A stretch of 64,000 bases of DNA from Variovorax paradoxus B4 (GTDB taxonomy: Bacteria > Pseudomonadota > Gammaproteobacteria > Burkholderiales > Burkholderiaceae_C). Shown here piece by piece: positions 18,489 to 27,477 of this stretch; the stretch's first letter is position 1, and each line of letters opens with the position of its first letter. A program made the translations under genes and the position numbers. Under the pieces are notes generated by a model, which worked only from the letters and a program-made list of their open reading frames with translations, made no database searches and was not told the DNA's origin. The stretch spans positions 744,001 through 808,000 of the forward strand of contig NC_022234.1 in assembly GCF_000463015.1 (NCBI RefSeq), written 5' to 3'.

Positions 18489-19160
18489 ATGCCCTACAAA
18501 GCCATCCGCAAGAATCCATCGGCCGCACCGGTCCCCCCCAAGATCCTCACCGCACTGCGGGAGATTCCTGTTGCGGCGCTGAGCGACAACATGCACCGCA
18601 ACATCGGCAGCGCCGGCCTGCACCCCTACCACCGTCCAGCCGCCCGGACCATGGCGGGCACGGCCGTCACGGCACGCTCGCGCGGAGGCGACAACCTCAC
18701 GTATCTGCGCGCCCTGGAGTTCTGCCGGCCCGGCGACGTGCTGGTGATCGATGCCGGCGGTGACCTCAACAACGCGGTGGTCGGCGGCATCCTCTCGTTC
18801 TACGCCGCGCACATCGGCACCGTGGGCGTGGTGATCGACGGCGCGATCCGCGACGTGGCCGAGATCCGGGCACGCGAGTTCCCGGTCTACGCGCGAGGCG
18901 TCACCCACCGCGGCCCCTACAAGGACGGCCCTGGCGAGATCAACGTGCCGGTTTCCGTCGGCGGGATGGTCGTCAATCCCGGCGACATCGTGGTCGGCGA
19001 CCAGGACGGGCTGATGGCCTTCGCGCCAGAGGAGGCCGAGCTGCTGATCGAGAAGGCGCGCGCGCACCTGGCGACGGAAGCGGAGACCATCCGGGCCATG
19101 AAGGAAGGCCGCTGGGACCGCGCCTTCATCGATGTGCTCGAGGCGCGCTGCGCCAACTGA
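18489..19160 (+). CDS. RraA-fold protein, 4-hydroxy-4-methyl-2-oxoglutarate aldolase-like
   Basis: 223 aa. The family's G-x20-R-D pattern is seen as GGILSFYAAHIG then DGAIRDVAEI (residues ~98-125). Members are class II metal-dependent aldolases/oxaloacetate decarboxylases, or RNase E inhibitors in enterics. The catabolic setting after an aminotransferase favours the enzyme role on a 2-oxo acid. AGGA lies 10 bases before ATG 18489. Confidence 0.88.
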   Translation: MPYKAIRKNPSAAPVPPKILTALREIPVAALSDNMHRNIGSAGLHPYHRPAARTMAGTAVTARSRGGDNLTYLRALEFCRPGDVLVIDAGGDLNNAVVGGILSFYAAHIGTVGVVIDGAIRDVAEIRAREFPVYARGVTHRGPYKDGPGEINVPVSVGGMVVNPGDIVVGDQDGLMAFAPEEAELLIEKARAHLATEAETIRAMKEGRWDRAFIDVLEARCAN

Positions 19161-19203
19161 ATCCTGCGTGCCGCGTCGGCATTCGATGCGGGGCAAGCTA
19201 CTG

Positions 19204-19440
19204 TCACTTCTGAAGTGACGGAGCCGGAGTGGCCGACAGGTTGGTGCCCGCCACGCTCAGGCTGTTGACCGCAGTATTGGCGACAGCAGTGCCGCGCTGG
19301 CTGTTGTCCGAAACGCTGAGAGCCGAGTCGGCAATGGCCGTGGGCTGTCCGCTGCCTGCGTGTGATCGCATGGGCAGAGATCGCCATGATGTTCAATGCA
19401 CTGTTGCTGATCGCCGACCCATTCAGCGATGTACGCTCCG
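19204..19440 (-). pseudogene. Decayed end of a repeat-rich protein gene, frameshifted
   Basis: Two frames join here. One gives TSLNGSAISNSALNIMAIS (19440 to ~19380); the next, after a shift, gives SGSGQPTAIADSALSVSDNS and continues NSLSVAGTNLSATP to a stop at 19204. The Asn/Ser/Ala-rich NSALxI and ADSAL units resemble surface-protein repeats. Neither frame has a start. It may be the former 3' part of the membrane-protein frame immediately upstream, which stops at 19423. Confidence 0.4.
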
Positions 19441-20007
19441 AAGTAAAAGCACATGGGAGTAGTCCAGTTTGATCCCCGCTGCGGCAGCCATCCGGACAGT
19501 GCATTCCGTTGTTGCCGCCATTGCTGAATGCATCGACTTGTCGGCACTGGCGCCGGCGTTCGCGTTGGAAGAAATCCCATGATCCGCGATGCCAAATTTG
19601 CGAATGGCAATAGCACCTTTGCCAAAGGCATAGAGAAAGACAACCAGAAAGACGATCCTGAGACCACCCGGCTGCATCCCTGCAGACTGCACATGCGGAG
19701 CCGTTGCAGCCACGACAAGCGTGCTCAAAATCGGATGTGCGACAAGAAGCGATGCGGCGAGCAAGCTCCAGCGTCGGACGCCCCAGACCAGCGAAGCGAC
19801 GACCAGAACCTCCAACACACCGATGACGAATGGAACGGTTTGCGCCCCGCTCACTATTGTGCTGAAGACGAGCGATAGGACGAGAACGGCCAAATAGACG
19901 ATGCCGGTTTTCCAGCCCCCTCCGCCGGGTGGCGAATCACAGTTCTCCGAGCTTCGCCGCGTCCAAGGGGTTTTGCAGCCACTTGGCGATGTCTCCGCCC
20001 AGCGCAT
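19423..20007 (-). CDS. Hypothetical membrane protein, possibly truncated
   Basis: About four hydrophobic segments lie between residues ~36 and 130 (GIVYLAVLVLSLVFSTIV, FVIGVLEVLVVASLVWGV, LLAASLLVAHPILSTLVV, IVFLVVFLYAFGKGAI). The only ATG (20007) overlaps the upstream lipoprotein gene by 71 bp, so a later non-ATG start is possible. The polar C-terminal tail reads into a frameshifted remnant (19204-19440), so this may be a broken gene. Function unknown. Confidence 0.45.
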   Translation of the reverse strand: MRWAETSPSGCKTPWTRRSSENCDSPPGGGGWKTGIVYLAVLVLSLVFSTIVSGAQTVPFVIGVLEVLVVASLVWGVRRWSLLAASLLVAHPILSTLVVAATAPHVQSAGMQPGGLRIVFLVVFLYAFGKGAIAIRKFGIADHGISSNANAGASADKSMHSAMAATTECTVRMAAAAGIKLDYSHVLLLRSVHR

Positions 20008-20497
20008 AGGTCACCACGCCCACCATGCTGCAGGTGCTGCGCGGCAGGCCGAAGTACATGAACATCTGACGCTGCGCCGTGAACTGGACTGGCGCCGCGC
20101 CGGGGCGGTCCAGCACGCCGTGCAGTTGCACGATCTTCGGGCCGCCATAGAGCCCGCCGGCATTGGCCAGGATGTCCGTGATCTCGATGCGCAGCGTTGG
20201 TGCGCCGGCCACGTTGGCCGACGGCGACGGCACCGCGAACTCGTAGGGCGCCAGCAATTGATCCTGAATGGCCTGGTTCAGCGATGCGGGAACATCGCAT
20301 GCATCGTCGGCCTTGGCCAGTTGCACGCCCTTGGTGGTCTTGCCGTAGCTGATGGCGGGCAGGACCACCGCATTGCGGGCAGTGGCCGTGGGTTCCGGTG
20401 GCTCGGCCTCAGCGACTGTGGAGCCGCGAGAACCGCAGGCGGTGAGCATCACTGTGGTCAGAGCGGCGATGGTGAAGATGTGTTTGCTGGTAGTCAC
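19937..20497 (-). CDS. Hypothetical lipoprotein, 186 aa
   Basis: From GTG 20497 (preceded by CAGGGAAAA) the product has a signal peptide ending in the lipobox LTAC, then a Pro/Glu-rich linker. The rest is mixed beta, including YGGPKIVQLHGVLDRPG. No recognised family. Next gene after another lipoprotein in the operon that once began with the interrupted TpsB gene. The open frame extends upstream to a GTG at 20554, but that would bury the lipobox. Confidence 0.65.
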   Translation of the reverse strand: MTTSKHIFTIAALTTVMLTACGSRGSTVAEAEPPEPTATARNAVVLPAISYGKTTKGVQLAKADDACDVPASLNQAIQDQLLAPYEFAVPSPSANVAGAPTLRIEITDILANAGGLYGGPKIVQLHGVLDRPGAAPVQFTAQRQMFMYFGLPRSTCSMVGVVTYALGGDIAKWLQNPLDAAKLGEL

Positions 20498-20616
20498 GAA
20501 TTTTCCCTGGTGATGGTTGGACCTTGGTCTTGCGCGGGAGGACGACTGGAACACCCCGCCCTATTTCAACGACGCTGATGCTGCACGCTCGTCGGCTGAC
20601 ATTCCTTCCGGCGCCG

Positions 20617-21453
20617 TCACCACAGACGCGCTTTGGTCTGCCCAAGCGTCTCGATGCACTGAGCCAAGGCCTTGGCGCGCTCCTCGCGTACGCGCTGCCA
20701 GGCATCCGCTTGCCAGGCAGTCCAGGCCACCGGCTCGGACTGGTAGAAGCAGTTGGCAGGCATGGGTGGAAGGCCAAAACGCAGGCTTGCCAGGCCCAGG
20801 CCGGCACTGAACTGCAGGCGGTACAGTTCGTCCTGCCCCGACAGGTTTTCGTAGACCAGTCGCCACACGCCAGGATTAACCGGCGCGTCGGCCTCGGCGG
20901 GCAACTGTGCGGCAGCAAGCATGTCTTCGCGCGTCCATCCGCTTTCGCTGCGGCCCCGCTCCAGTTCCTTCCACGCCCGGGCCGCATAGACACGGGTGGC
21001 GATCTCGCCGAGCGCCTGCGGCAACTCCTTCAGACCGGGATTGCTGGCCCATGGCTGCCCCGCCAGTTCAGGGACGGCGTCGCCGATCAGTTCGTCCTTG
21101 GAGAAGCTCTGCACTAACCCTCCCCTTCCGCCTGTTGCCACTGCCAGACCCACGTTGAGCGCCACCTGTGACGCCACAGCCCGTCCTGTGTGATCACGGC
21201 GCACGACGCGCAACTGCTCGAAGCCGCCCGGATACGAGTTGCCCAGCAGGCGCATCTTCGTCGTGCCCACGGGTACGAGACCATCGGCCGCGGCGTAGCT
21301 GCTCAGCGGAGGCGCCGAGACTGCTGCTTCCTCCGACTGCGTCGCGGCCAACGGTGGATGGGTGACGCATGCCGATAGGAGAAGCGAGATGCCGAGTGCG
21401 CCACATCGCAAGGCAGCCGCATTCGCGGAGAATTTTTCTTTTGTTGTTTTCAT
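20617..21453 (-). CDS. Hypothetical lipoprotein, 278 aa
   Basis: ATG 21453 is preceded by AAGGG; an ATG at 21462 lacks spacing for it. A signal peptide ends at LLLSAC. A Gly-rich stretch (NVGLAVATGGRGG) follows, then a largely helical C-terminal half. No recognised family. It begins 17 bp after the stop of the interrupted TpsB gene, so it was probably co-transcribed with a two-partner secretion system and may have assisted it. Confidence 0.68.
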   Translation of the reverse strand: MKTTKEKFSANAAALRCGALGISLLLSACVTHPPLAATQSEEAAVSAPPLSSYAAADGLVPVGTTKMRLLGNSYPGGFEQLRVVRRDHTGRAVASQVALNVGLAVATGGRGGLVQSFSKDELIGDAVPELAGQPWASNPGLKELPQALGEIATRVYAARAWKELERGRSESGWTREDMLAAAQLPAEADAPVNPGVWRLVYENLSGQDELYRLQFSAGLGLASLRFGLPPMPANCFYQSEPVAWTAWQADAWQRVREERAKALAQCIETLGQTKARLW

Positions 21454-21469
21454 TGGAATCATCCCTTGA

Positions 21470-21577
21470 TCAGAAACTCGCGTTGAGATTGAAGCCGAAG
21501 GTGGTCTTGGCCGTCCGATAGCCCTCCGGCTTGCGGATCGGTGCCCCCATGAAGAAGTCGTAGCTGAGCTTCCCCCC
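21470..21577 (-). pseudogene. C-terminal tail of the interrupted TpsB (CdiB/ShlB-type) gene
   Basis: Translated on the minus strand this encodes GGKLSYDFFMGAPIRKPEGY and then 15 more residues ending in Phe, the hallmark of an outer-membrane barrel terminus. It has no start and abuts the IS element. It is the missing end of the frame that stops at the other side of the IS (23213-24936). Confidence 0.85.
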
Positions 21578-21633
21578 GCGTCACAATAGTTGTCGCCTCC
21601 TTAGACCCAAGAACCCGGGGGCGGCGATGAAGG

Positions 21634-22113
21634 ATGAGAGTGGCTCGATACGGACAAGCATTCAAGGACCGGGCGGTAGCAAGGTTGCTGCCGCCGGAGA
21701 GTTCGGCGCTGGAGGTAGTGGCGCGCGAGGTTGGCATTGGAGTGGAGACACTGGAGCGTTGGCGCGAGGATGCGCAGTCCATGCCCGCCCGAGGGCGGGC
21801 ATGGACTGCGCGCGCGCGGCTTGAGGCGGTGATCACGACGGCGGCGATGCCCGAGGCGGCCAAGAGCGCCTGGTGCCGCGAGCACGGGGTATACCCAGCC
21901 GATCTGGACAAGTGGCGATCGAGCGCCACTGCCGCGCTGGCACAGCCTGAAGAGGCCCGTGCCAGCCCGCAGGCCACGCGGGCCGACCGCAAACGCATCA
22001 AGGAGCTCGAGCGCGACCTGCTGCGCAAGGACCGGGCGCTGGCCGAGACCGCAGCCCTGTTGGTACTCTCAAAAAATCTCGAGGCGATCTTCCACAAGGG
22101 AGGGGACGAATGA
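21634..22113 (+). CDS. IS3-family transposase OrfA
   Basis: 159 aa. An N-terminal HTH (ALEVVAREVGIGVETLERW) is followed by a second HTH-like part (WCREHGVYPADLDKW) and a C-terminal leucine-zipper-like coil (KRIKELERDLLRKDRALAE). ATGA overlap with orfB at 22110. Start taken at 21634. An adjacent palindrome-like ATGCCCGCC..GGCGGGCAT occurs within the gene (21780-21803). Confidence 0.85.
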   Translation: MRVARYGQAFKDRAVARLLPPESSALEVVAREVGIGVETLERWREDAQSMPARGRAWTARARLEAVITTAAMPEAAKSAWCREHGVYPADLDKWRSSATAALAQPEEARASPQATRADRKRIKELERDLLRKDRALAETAALLVLSKNLEAIFHKGGDE

Positions 22114-23201
22114 TCGGCCTCGAAGATCGCCGGATCGTGGCCCAGAACATCTCCAAGGCTCACACCGCCGGCGCGCGGCTGCGCCTGGCCTGCGAGAGCG
22201 CCGGCATCGACGTGCGCACCCTGCAGCGTTGGCAGGCTCATGAAGGCCTCACCGCGGGCGATGGCAGGCCGCAGGCCGTGCGCCCCATACCCGGCCATGC
22301 CCTGAGCCAGGAAGAGCGCGCACAGCTGCTGGCGGTGGCCAATGAGCCGCGGTTCGCTGCCGTGCCGCCGGCGCGCATCGTGCCCATGCTGGCCGATGAG
22401 GGTGTGTACTTGGCCAGCGAGTCCAGCTTCAGTCGCGTCCTGCGCGCGCACGGGCAGAGCGCCCATCGCGGTCGTGCCAAGGCGCCCAGGGTCGTGCGCC
22501 CTCCCACGACGCACATCGCCGAGACACCGCGACAAGTCTGGTGCTGGGACATGACGTACCTGCCCGCGCAGGTGCTCGGGCGCTGGTTCCATCTCTACCT
22601 GATCCTGGACCTGTACAGCCGCAAGATCGTGGGCTGGGAGGTTCACGACACGGACGACTCCGACCATGCCGTGCACCTGGTGCGCCGCACGGCGCTGGCC
22701 GAGGGCATCGCCACCCTGGACACCAAGCCGGTGCTGCATGGCGACAACGGCTCCACATTGAAGGCCACGACAGTGCTGGCGATGCTCAACTGGCTGGGCG
22801 TGAAGCCGTCGTACTCCAGGCCTCGCGTGAGCGACGACAACGCCTATGCGGAAGCATTGTTCAGAACGGCCAAGTACCGCCCGGAGTTCCCCGCCAGGGG
22901 CTTCGCCGACCTGGACCACGCGCGCTCCTGGGCGGCCGGCTTCGTGCGTTGGTACAACCATGACCATCGACACAGCGGCATTCGCTACGTCAGCCCTGCG
23001 CAACGCCACAACGGCGACGATCAAGCCATCCTCGCTGCTCGCCACGCGCTGTACACCCGTGCACGCGCGCTCAACCCAGCACGATGGTCAGGGCCTACAC
23101 GCAACTGGTCGCCCATCGGCGCAGTGACTCTCAACCCCGAACGTGACTGCATCGTTCAGGCACATGCGAGGAACCCCAACATACAGCCGCTGGCTGCATG
23201 A
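22110..23201 (+). CDS. IS3-family transposase OrfB (DDE integrase core)
   Basis: 363 aa. The catalytic triad is complete: Asp in CWDMTYLP, Asp in LHGDNGS, then 35 residues on Glu in NAYAEALF with the Lys seven residues later (RTAKYRPEFP). An N-terminal helical domain precedes it. The orfA/orfB ATGA overlap suggests translational coupling rather than the -1 frameshift of many IS3 members. Confidence 0.92.
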   Translation: MIGLEDRRIVAQNISKAHTAGARLRLACESAGIDVRTLQRWQAHEGLTAGDGRPQAVRPIPGHALSQEERAQLLAVANEPRFAAVPPARIVPMLADEGVYLASESSFSRVLRAHGQSAHRGRAKAPRVVRPPTTHIAETPRQVWCWDMTYLPAQVLGRWFHLYLILDLYSRKIVGWEVHDTDDSDHAVHLVRRTALAEGIATLDTKPVLHGDNGSTLKATTVLAMLNWLGVKPSYSRPRVSDDNAYAEALFRTAKYRPEFPARGFADLDHARSWAAGFVRWYNHDHRHSGIRYVSPAQRHNGDDQAILAARHALYTRARALNPARWSGPTRNWSPIGAVTLNPERDCIVQAHARNPNIQPLAA

Positions 23202-23212
23202 AAGAGGCGACA

Positions 23213-24936
23213 ACTACCTTGACGCGCGCCGGCTTGCTCCACTGCCCCCGCACCCCGATGACCGCGCCCGCCAAGCTGCGGCCCAGCAGGTCCGCGGTGG
23301 AGCGCCCGCCGACATGCCCGTAGTCGGCACCGACATACAGCTCCGCCCCGCTCTGCCCCATGGCCCAGCCGATGTCGTTGCGGATCAGCCAGCCGCGCTC
23401 GCCCATCAGGCTGGTCTCGCCATCGAAGCCGCGCACCGTGTAGCGACCGCCGATGGCGAAGCGGTCCTGCGGCAGCAGCGGCGTGCGGTTCCACTGCGCG
23501 CGCACCAGGCCCGAGTAGCGCGGCTTCTGCTCGCCCAGCTTGAACGGCGCGTTCAGGCTCACCTCGGCCGTGTAGAGCTTCAGGCGTGAAGTGCCTTCCA
23601 GGAACGGGCTGGCGCCATTGCCGAACGCAATCTCTTCTGCTGCGGGCCTGGCGCCAAAGCCACCGGTGCCGCGCTTGTAGGCCAGCGTGCCGTCGAGCGT
23701 TGCATCGCCGATGAACTCCCGATGATTCAGGCCGAATTCCCAGCCACCGACCACGCGATGCTGATCCGGCAGTTCCGTGTCCTCGATGACGTTGCGCGAT
23801 TCGCGCCGGAAACCCTTGAGGGCGACTGTGGTCTTGCGGCTCTGGTCGCGGTAGACCAGGCGCGATAGCTTGACCTCGGCGTTGTTGGACTTGCCGGCGT
23901 AGCTGATGGGGCCGTTGAAACCCGCCACGCTTTGGTGGTACTGACTGTTCGAGGCGGTCAAGCCCAGCATCCAGTAGCCGTACGGCAGCGAGTAGTGCAC
24001 CGTCTGGCCTTCGGTGCCGTAGCTCGGCTCCGAGAGGAAATGGTTGTTGATACTGTGGTTGGCGCTCAGGTAGAACAGGTCGTTCAGGCCGAAGGGGTTG
24101 TCCAGCGACAGCGTGGCGCCGGCCTGGTAGCGGCCGGTGGCCTCGGTGCCGCTGTCGTCCAGGCTCAGGGTGACGCGCCACTTCCTGGCCTGCACGTACT
24201 TGACCACCAGGTCGCTGTCGCCCGGCTTGGCATCGGGTGCGGTGGAGGGTTCGATCTGGATGTCGGCCTCGGCCGTGGGGGCGCGCTTGAGATTCTCCAG
24301 GCCCTGCTCGATGTCGCGCAGGTTCAGCAAATCGCCTGGGCGGGCGGGAATGGCGGAGCCCAGCAAGGCGCCGCTGCCCAGCAGCGTCGAGGAAGAGTCC
24401 GGCGTCAGGCGGATGGCCGCGATGCGCCCGGGCACCAGCGACAGGGTCAAGGTGCCGGTGGAGAGATCCTGCGGGGCGGCCAGCACCCGCGTGGTGACGA
24501 ACCCGCGCGCAATCGCCGCCTGCTGGGCGCGCGCGAGCACCACATTAACACCCGCGGTGCCGAGGCAGCGGCCAATAGGCGAATCGTTGCCCTCGGGGCC
24601 CGACAGATCGGCCACCGCCCACTGGAAGGCATCGGACTGTTCGCCGACAAGCAGCACGCGGTCGATGCGAAAACATGGTGCTTCGGATTCGGGGATGCGC
24701 TGTGGCAGTGGTGGCGGGGCCGCTTGTGGCCGCTGGTCGACCGTGCGCTCGTTCTGCTGGCGCAACGCGCGTTCGCGCTCCAACTGGCGCTGCTGTTCGC
24801 GCAAGGCGGTTTCTCGTTCCTGTTGGCGTTGCAGTTCGACGAACGACAGTGGGGCGGTTGGCGTCTGCTGAGCGAATGCAAACAAGGGGCCACCCAACAC
24901 CATGCCGGCCAGTGCGGCACGTGAGCTTGTTTTCAA
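23213..24936 (-). pseudogene. Two-partner secretion transporter TpsB (CdiB/ShlB/FhaC family), disrupted by an IS
   Basis: Signal peptide (GGPLFAFA), a coiled N-terminal stretch rich in Arg/Glu/Gln (~30-70), POTRA domains (PCFRIDRVLLVGE, GFVTTRVLAAPQDL) and a 16-strand-type barrel with the RYTVRGFDGE motif (VRGF, ~465). Coding is intact to WSKPARVK, where the IS begins. The open frame then reads 28 residues into the IS to 23131. The last barrel strands lie at 21470-21577. Without the C-terminal strand the barrel should not assemble. Its TpsA partner would have been upstream, where only a toxin tail remains. Confidence 0.88.
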
Positions 24937-25031
24937 GGTCTCTCCCTAAATAGTTTTCTGGTCGTGCCTGCGACCGATCGAATCAAATCAAATCAAGATC
25001 AATACGGATCTAAAAACTGCTCTTCCATTGA

Positions 25032-25556
25032 TTAATTTTGCGAATTTGCCACTCTATCCATCTCTGAAATCTCAACAACCTCCCCCAGCGTATCTGCAGG
25101 AGATTTGTAGTGATCGTATAAGTAATTCAGCACATTGGAAATTCGAATTTGATCTAAAGAGTTTAATTTTTCAAATTGATCCAATACCCACTGCAAGAAA
25201 TCATCACCAGCTTGCTCATACTCTTGCGGCATCGGTTTGTTCGTATATTTATAGACCCGCCATGCAACATATGAAACCACTCCCCCGACAACTTCGACGG
25301 CATCATTTTCGACGATATTTTGAGAATCGGCATATGCATATATGCCCTCATCTTTTTCATTCATAAGCGCCAAACTGAGTTCCTCGCCGCTGACTACTTG
25401 ATCACGTCTCCACTTTTCGATCAAGCCTAGCCCCGCTAATGCGGCCTCACGGCTCGCACCTTTGAGGTGTAAAATTGCTTTTCGACCGAGCCACTCCATA
25501 AAGGCAATTTTCGCTTGGATCGAAATTTCTGAAAATTTATTAATATCGACTTTCAT
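25032..25556 (-). CDS. Probable immunity protein of a polymorphic (CDI-type) toxin
   Basis: 174 aa, acidic and helical, without signal peptide, so cytosolic. Base composition is clearly more AT-rich than the flanks, which is typical of toxin/immunity cassettes. ATG 25556 comes right after the stop of the toxin remnant (TAATATG), the usual order toxin-immunity. The family is not certain; length and Trp/Tyr-rich middle (VAWRVYKYTNKPMP) recall Imm6-type proteins, but I cannot verify this. It is followed by the disrupted TpsB gene. Confidence 0.7.
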   Translation of the reverse strand: MKVDINKFSEISIQAKIAFMEWLGRKAILHLKGASREAALAGLGLIEKWRRDQVVSGEELSLALMNEKDEGIYAYADSQNIVENDAVEVVGGVVSYVAWRVYKYTNKPMPQEYEQAGDDFLQWVLDQFEKLNSLDQIRISNVLNYLYDHYKSPADTLGEVVEISEMDRVANSQN

Positions 25557-25557
25557 A

Positions 25558-25824
25558 TTAATTCACCCGACGGCCTCCGAGAATTTCAATATAAGATCCT
25601 GTTGGCGGCTTTACCCCAGGTACAGTTAGAACATTCACCTTGATCGTCAGTCCAGGGTACAAATCACTCAATTGCTTCAAAACGCCCGGCAGAACATTTG
25701 GATTACTTAAACCCTGCACGCAAGCAGTACAAACCCCATTGGGATTTGAAATCGCGATACTTAAAGTCTTTCCGTTTAAGTCACTGGCAGTGAGTCCAGC
25801 ATTTTCAACAAAACTAACAAACTG
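25558..25824 (-). pseudogene. C-terminal remnant of a CDI/TpsA toxin, deaminase-like
   Basis: An open frame without start, ~89 codons, reads FVENAGLTASDLNGKTLSIA, then NPNGVCTACVQGL and ends PTGSYIEILGGRRVN. The C-x-x-C after a beta strand and the PGLTIKVNV strand fit the zinc-binding second half of a nucleic-acid deaminase toxin domain; the catalytic His/Glu half would lie upstream and is absent. Upstream the frame runs into the abiEii gene, whose stop overlaps it by ~11 bp. AT-rich like the immunity gene. Confidence 0.65.
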
Positions 25825-26743
25825 AAGCCGCAGCGGCCAGCCGAGCGGTCAGCATCTCGGCCTGTTCGGCAAACTTCTTCGGGTTTGTCTTTTGCAGCTG
25901 CGCCAGGTTGTGGAGCTTCCATCGCACGCTCGGGAGATGTTCCAGATGCCCGATGCCTGGCAGCGCGCATTCGGGTGTGCCGGCGACCAGCGATAGCAGG
26001 AAGCGCCGCTCGTCGTCGTCCAGCCCCTGCTGGATCTCGCGCGCCAGGCGCTCCCGGGCCGCGAGCAGTGCGTCGAGCGGCACCGGCTCGGCCGTCATGC
26101 CCTGGAAGTTGTGCTCGAAGTCGTGCCGGATGTCGCGCAGCGGCGGAAATAGCACTTCGTGCACCGGCCGGTTGCTGCTGGCCAGGTAGACCACGAAGGC
26201 GCGGCGGATGCCGGGTGTGATGCCTTCATGCGCAAAGAGCTGCATCACGTCGAACAGGTCACGCGGATGCTGGCGGTCCAGCGCCGCCACCAGCTTGCCG
26301 CCGTACACGTCCTCCAGCGACACCACCGGAATCTCCAGGTCAGCCATCAACATGTCACGCGCGGTCGGCGTGAGCGCGGCTCGGCGCACCGGTTGCACGG
26401 TGCCCCGCATCACGAAGTTGACTTCGATCTTCACCTGAACCGAGCCGCGGCGCACCAGCAGCTTGGTCTCGCCTGCCAGCGCTGCCGGGGCGTGCGTCTG
26501 GAAGCCTCGCTTCTTCAGGCGCTCAGACGCTTGGCGGACAGCTTCGTTGATGCGCGCCAGCGCCGCGTCGCGGGGCAGCGTGTGATCGGGGAACACCAGG
26601 TCCAGGTCCACCGACAGGCGCGGCATGTCGCGCACGAACAGATTGATCGCGGTGCCGCCCTTCAGTGCGAAGGTGTCGTCCGCGAAGACGAGCGGCGCCA
26701 CCTGTGTCAACAGGCGTGCGGTCTCCAGATAGGCGGGGTTCAT
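25814..26743 (-). CDS. abiEii: AbiEii-type nucleotidyltransferase toxin
   Basis: 309 aa. The nucleotidyltransferase core is ALKGGTAINLF followed by SVDLDLVF (residues ~30-50); later YGGKLVAALDRQHPRDLFD carries the conserved Lys/Arg/Asp set of the AbiEii/MenT group. Such toxins modify tRNA or other targets and give abortive phage defence. ATG 26743 overlaps the abiEi stop (ATGA). The last codons (AAASVC) run into the toxin remnant, so the natural C-terminus may be altered. Confidence 0.88.
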   Translation of the reverse strand: MNPAYLETARLLTQVAPLVFADDTFALKGGTAINLFVRDMPRLSVDLDLVFPDHTLPRDAALARINEAVRQASERLKKRGFQTHAPAALAGETKLLVRRGSVQVKIEVNFVMRGTVQPVRRAALTPTARDMLMADLEIPVVSLEDVYGGKLVAALDRQHPRDLFDVMQLFAHEGITPGIRRAFVVYLASSNRPVHEVLFPPLRDIRHDFEHNFQGMTAEPVPLDALLAARERLAREIQQGLDDDERRFLLSLVAGTPECALPGIGHLEHLPSVRWKLHNLAQLQKTNPKKFAEQAEMLTARLAAAASVC

Positions 26744-27477
26744 GGCTTGAGCACCAACAGGCCGTCGGCCGAACGGGACACCCAGGGCCGGTCGCTGCCC
26801 GTTGGCAGCGTGGCCGGATCGAGCTTGGCTGCCCAGGGCAGGGAGGCCTCGCGGCCGAGCTGCAGGCACAACCGCACGGTCTTGACGCTCGTGCACCGCC
26901 GCAGGAGCTCCTCCAGCACACTGGCGCGCAGGCTGTAGGCGCTCTCCACAAGTTCGCGGGCTTCCTGCAGCGGCTGACGTACGCCTACCTCGCTCAGCAA
27001 TTCCAACAAGGCGCGCTCCGGTGCAGCCACCTGCGCCGCCCCGTCGCGCTTCTCAAAAGGGCCGGCGTGCAGCAAGGCACCCGGCTGCTCATCGAACAGC
27101 CGCTTGCGGTGGTACTCGGCCGGAAAGCGCTCAGTGAACCACTCCGGCAGGTGCCCCGCCGCCCAACCATAAAGCTGAAGTACTGGCTGTTGTGCCACAT
27201 ACTGGCGCACGCCGTACCAGTCCAGCGCTGACTTGCCGCCCACGTGCAAGCCCTCCAGCCGATGCTGCAGCAGAACGAGGCTCGGATGCAGGGCCAGGGT
27301 GTCGTTGGGACGGCAGAACACGCCGCGTGTCAGGCGCGTGAGCCATCCGGCGCGTACATAGTGCACGGCCAGGTCCGCGGAGATGCCCAGGCCTGCCAGG
27401 TCTTCCGAGGTCAGTGGAGTTCCAGGGGCCAGACGGGTATAGAGCGCATTTAGTTTGCTCTTTCCAATCGTAGTCAT
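26740..27477 (-). CDS. abiEi: AbiEi-type antitoxin, winged-helix autoregulator
   Basis: 245 aa. An N-terminal winged helix (LTSEDLAGLGISADLAVHYV, WLTRLTRGVF) is followed by a C-terminal antitoxin domain (DWYGVRQYV, RALLELLSEVG). ATG 27477 is chosen; the frame extends to a TTG at 27489. Antitoxins of this type repress their own operon by binding inverted repeats, and such repeats lie directly upstream. With AbiEii it forms a type IV-like system. Confidence 0.88.
   Translation of the reverse strand: MTTIGKSKLNALYTRLAPGTPLTSEDLAGLGISADLAVHYVRAGWLTRLTRGVFCRPNDTLALHPSLVLLQHRLEGLHVGGKSALDWYGVRQYVAQQPVLQLYGWAAGHLPEWFTERFPAEYHRKRLFDEQPGALLHAGPFEKRDGAAQVAAPERALLELLSEVGVRQPLQEARELVESAYSLRASVLEELLRRCTSVKTVRLCLQLGREASLPWAAKLDPATLPTGSDRPWVSRSADGLLVLKP

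Larger units (their letters stand above)
21591..23212 (+). mobile_element. IS3-family insertion sequence, ~1.62 kb
   Basis: Two overlapping ORFs (orfA, orfB) are bounded by inverted ends TGTCGCCTCCTT and, on the other side, the complement of AAGAGGCGACA. The identity extends outward by a few bases (TAGT/ACTA), so the exact limits are uncertain by about 4 bp (21587-23216). No clear target duplication is visible. The element splits a TpsB gene. Both ORFs look intact, so it may still be active. Confidence 0.88.

Noticed and set aside
21587..23216. A target-site duplication flanking the IS3-family element
   Set aside because: The flanks TAGT/ACTA are complementary (part of, or next to, the inverted ends), not a direct repeat. 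No 3-5 bp duplication could be identified.
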